A DNA stretch of 64,000 bases. It comes from an uncultured Corynebacterium sp. Its GTDB lineage: Bacteria > Actinomycetota > Actinomycetes > Mycobacteriales > Mycobacteriaceae. Below are positions 62,915-64,000 of the stretch, piece after piece (position 1 is the first letter of the stretch; each line of letters opens with the position of its first letter). The DNA is taken from positions 1-64,000 of the forward strand of contig NZ_CAMIGN010000012.1 in assembly GCF_946221935.1 (NCBI RefSeq), read 5' to 3'. Under the pieces are notes generated by a model, which ran no database searches, had not been told where the DNA came from, and was given only the letters and a program-made list of their open reading frames with translations. A program made the translations under genes and the position numbers.

Positions 62915-63640
62915 CTAGTAGTGCCACCCCAGGCCGGTCCATATCGTAAAGGCCAAAATGACCGTCGCGGCTGTTGCTGCGATGGTCTTTCTTTTTGTGG
63001 ACGCCCTTTCGCCCCCGTTGCTATCCGCTCCAGTGGCACTGGTAGCAAGTGCAATGATGGTGCCTCCAGCGAGCCCACCGATATGCCCCCACACTGAAAC
63101 ATTGGTGAGCACAAAGGAGTATCCGAGGTTCACCAGGAGTAAGGTGATGGGGCCGCGGAGGTCGCGTTGTTCAACCCGGGATAATGCAATAAGCATGGCA
63201 AAAAGCCCATAACCTACGGTAGAGGCTCCGCCGACAGGAACTTCCGGCTGGAAGTACATGCAGGCCAAGGCTCCACCGACAGCGCTGGCGACAATGAGGC
63301 TAAGCATGACAACCGCCCCATAGGACCGTTCGACCTCACGGCCGATCAGGAAGATGAGCAGCATGTTGAAACCCAGGTGTACTGGACTCAAGTGCACTAG
63401 CGCGGCCGTGAGGATTCGCCACCATTCACCGTAGAGGGTGACATTGGCGGCGTTGAAGATCATCTTCAGTCCGATATTCTCGGCTCCGGAACCTAGTGTC
63501 GAGCGTCCTTCGAGGGGGCTGACAATGTTGCCGGATTGAAAAACCGTCACCACGAAAACAAGGCAGCAGGCTGCGATGAAGACGTTGGTGACGGAATACC
63601 GCCCATAGAGTTGGCGGAAAGTGACTTCTTGGACGGGCAA
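62915..63640 (-). CDS. Rhomboid family intramembrane protease
   Basis: The 241-residue protein has about six or seven helices. HLGFNMLLIFLIG (about 93-105) and HIGGLAGG (about 184-191, catalytic-type His) fit the rhomboid fold. The serine motif is GGASTVGYG (about 136-144): the usual GASG is changed to GAST, so activity should be confirmed. The site near crgA and the cyclophilin gene matches related genomes. Substrates are unknown. Confidence 0.9.
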   Translation of the reverse strand: MPVQEVTFRQLYGRYSVTNVFIAACCLVFVVTVFQSGNIVSPLEGRSTLGSGAENIGLKMIFNAANVTLYGEWWRILTAALVHLSPVHLGFNMLLIFLIGREVERSYGAVVMLSLIVASAVGGALACMYFQPEVPVGGASTVGYGLFAMLIALSRVEQRDLRGPITLLLVNLGYSFVLTNVSVWGHIGGLAGGTIIALATSATGADSNGGERASTKRKTIAATAATVILAFTIWTGLGWHY

Positions 63641-63647
63641 GAAGTTT

Positions 63648-64000
63648 TTACTCCTGGATCTCTACCAACTCAATGACGACATCGTCGTTCGGGCGATCCA
63701 TACGATCGGTGGCCACGCGGGAGATCTTGGCCACGACCTTCTGGGACTCCTTGTCTGTAACCTCACCGAAGATGGTGTGACGGTTGTTCAGGTGCGGGGT
63801 GGCCGTCACCGTGATGAAGAACTGGGAGCCGTTGGTGCCAGGGCCAGCGTTAGCCATAGCCAGCAGGAACGGGCGGTCGAACTGCAGCTCCGGGTGGAAC
63901 TCGTCGCCGAATTGGTAGCCAGGGCCGCCACGACCGGTGCCCTTCGGGTCGCCACCCTGGATCATGAAGCCGTCGATGATGCGGTGGAAAATCGCACCGT
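63648..64000 (-). CDS. ppiA: Peptidyl-prolyl cis-trans isomerase (cyclophilin), partial
   Basis: Only the C-terminal 117 residues are in the window; the gene continues past 64000. Cyclophilin motifs are clear: FHRIIDGFMIQGGD, FADRPF-like FDRPFLLAMANAGPGTNGSQFFIT and HLNNRHTIFGEV. It speeds proline isomerisation in the cytoplasm. The next genes toward oriC are expected beyond the edge. Confidence 0.95.
   Translation of the reverse strand, partial: GAIFHRIIDGFMIQGGDPKGTGRGGPGYQFGDEFHPELQFDRPFLLAMANAGPGTNGSQFFITVTATPHLNNRHTIFGEVTDKESQKVVAKISRVATDRMDRPNDDVVIELVEIQE

Noticed and set aside
1..64000. CRISPR arrays, insertion sequences, prophage genes or rRNA
   Set aside because: No spaced direct repeats, transposase motifs, phage structural genes or rRNA sequence were seen.

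Overview
The window is chromosomal DNA from a high-GC Gram-positive actinobacterium, almost certainly a mycolate-type Corynebacterium. The evidence is an arabinogalactan pair (AftA and a single Emb arabinosyltransferase), a small Rpf-like muralytic protein, the conserved fhaA-fhaB-pstP-rodA-pbpA-pknA-pknB cell-division/signalling cluster followed by pabA, crgA, a rhomboid protease and cyclophilin, and corynebacterial operator signatures (exact McbR and GlxR consensus sites and a DtxR-like box). The species cannot be named from the sequence alone. By synteny with known actinobacterial genomes, the right end should point toward oriC.

Layout: 0.2-2.9 kb is a YtrA-type GntR/ABC-transporter operon with its own palindromic operator. 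3.0-10.2 kb holds a NYN-domain protein, then aftA and emb. 10.3-14 kb encodes a secreted GH25 muramidase, a PrsW-type membrane protease and a proline-rich membrane protein. 13.9-18 kb has an M13 metallopeptidase, a double-VOC protein, an S4 RNA-binding protein and a LysE exporter that is translationally coupled to gltD. 18-24.2 kb is the glutamate synthase operon gltBD. 24.5-26.9 kb is an iron-sulfur 2,4-dienoyl-CoA reductase (fadH) facing away from gltB, with a DtxR-like operator between them.

27-35 kb is a mosaic of small genes: a zinc-ligand-less TAG glycosylase, GlsB-like and other small membrane proteins, DUF488, a nitronate monooxygenase, a flavodoxin, a deletion-damaged gamma-carbonic-anhydrase gene, an AT3-SGNH acyltransferase and a Sir2 deacylase. 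35.4-38.7 kb is an AT-richer two-gene unit (NUDIX plus PLD-helicase-DUF3427) that looks acquired and is the best candidate for a defence-type system. 38.8-50.8 kb contains YbjQ, an SDR, two tandem paralogous low-complexity membrane-anchored proteins, metB under an exact McbR operator, a secreted HNH nuclease lipoprotein, a DUF4442 protein, an Rpf-like protein, a duplicated His-rich metal-binding protein, an EF-G-binding-like FBP protein, a TrxR-like/PfpI pair and a NUDIX-LOG fusion.

50.9-64 kb holds tRNA-Leu(CAG) and then the Ser/Thr kinase morphogenesis operon: FHA proteins, the PP2C phosphatase, RodA and PbpA for wall elongation, and PknA and PknB as kinases. pabA, crgA, a rhomboid protease and a cyclophilin cut by the window edge follow. 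Several genes lack a Shine-Dalgarno sequence and carry a TANNNT-like hexamer about 7 nt before the start codon, which suggests frequent leaderless transcripts.
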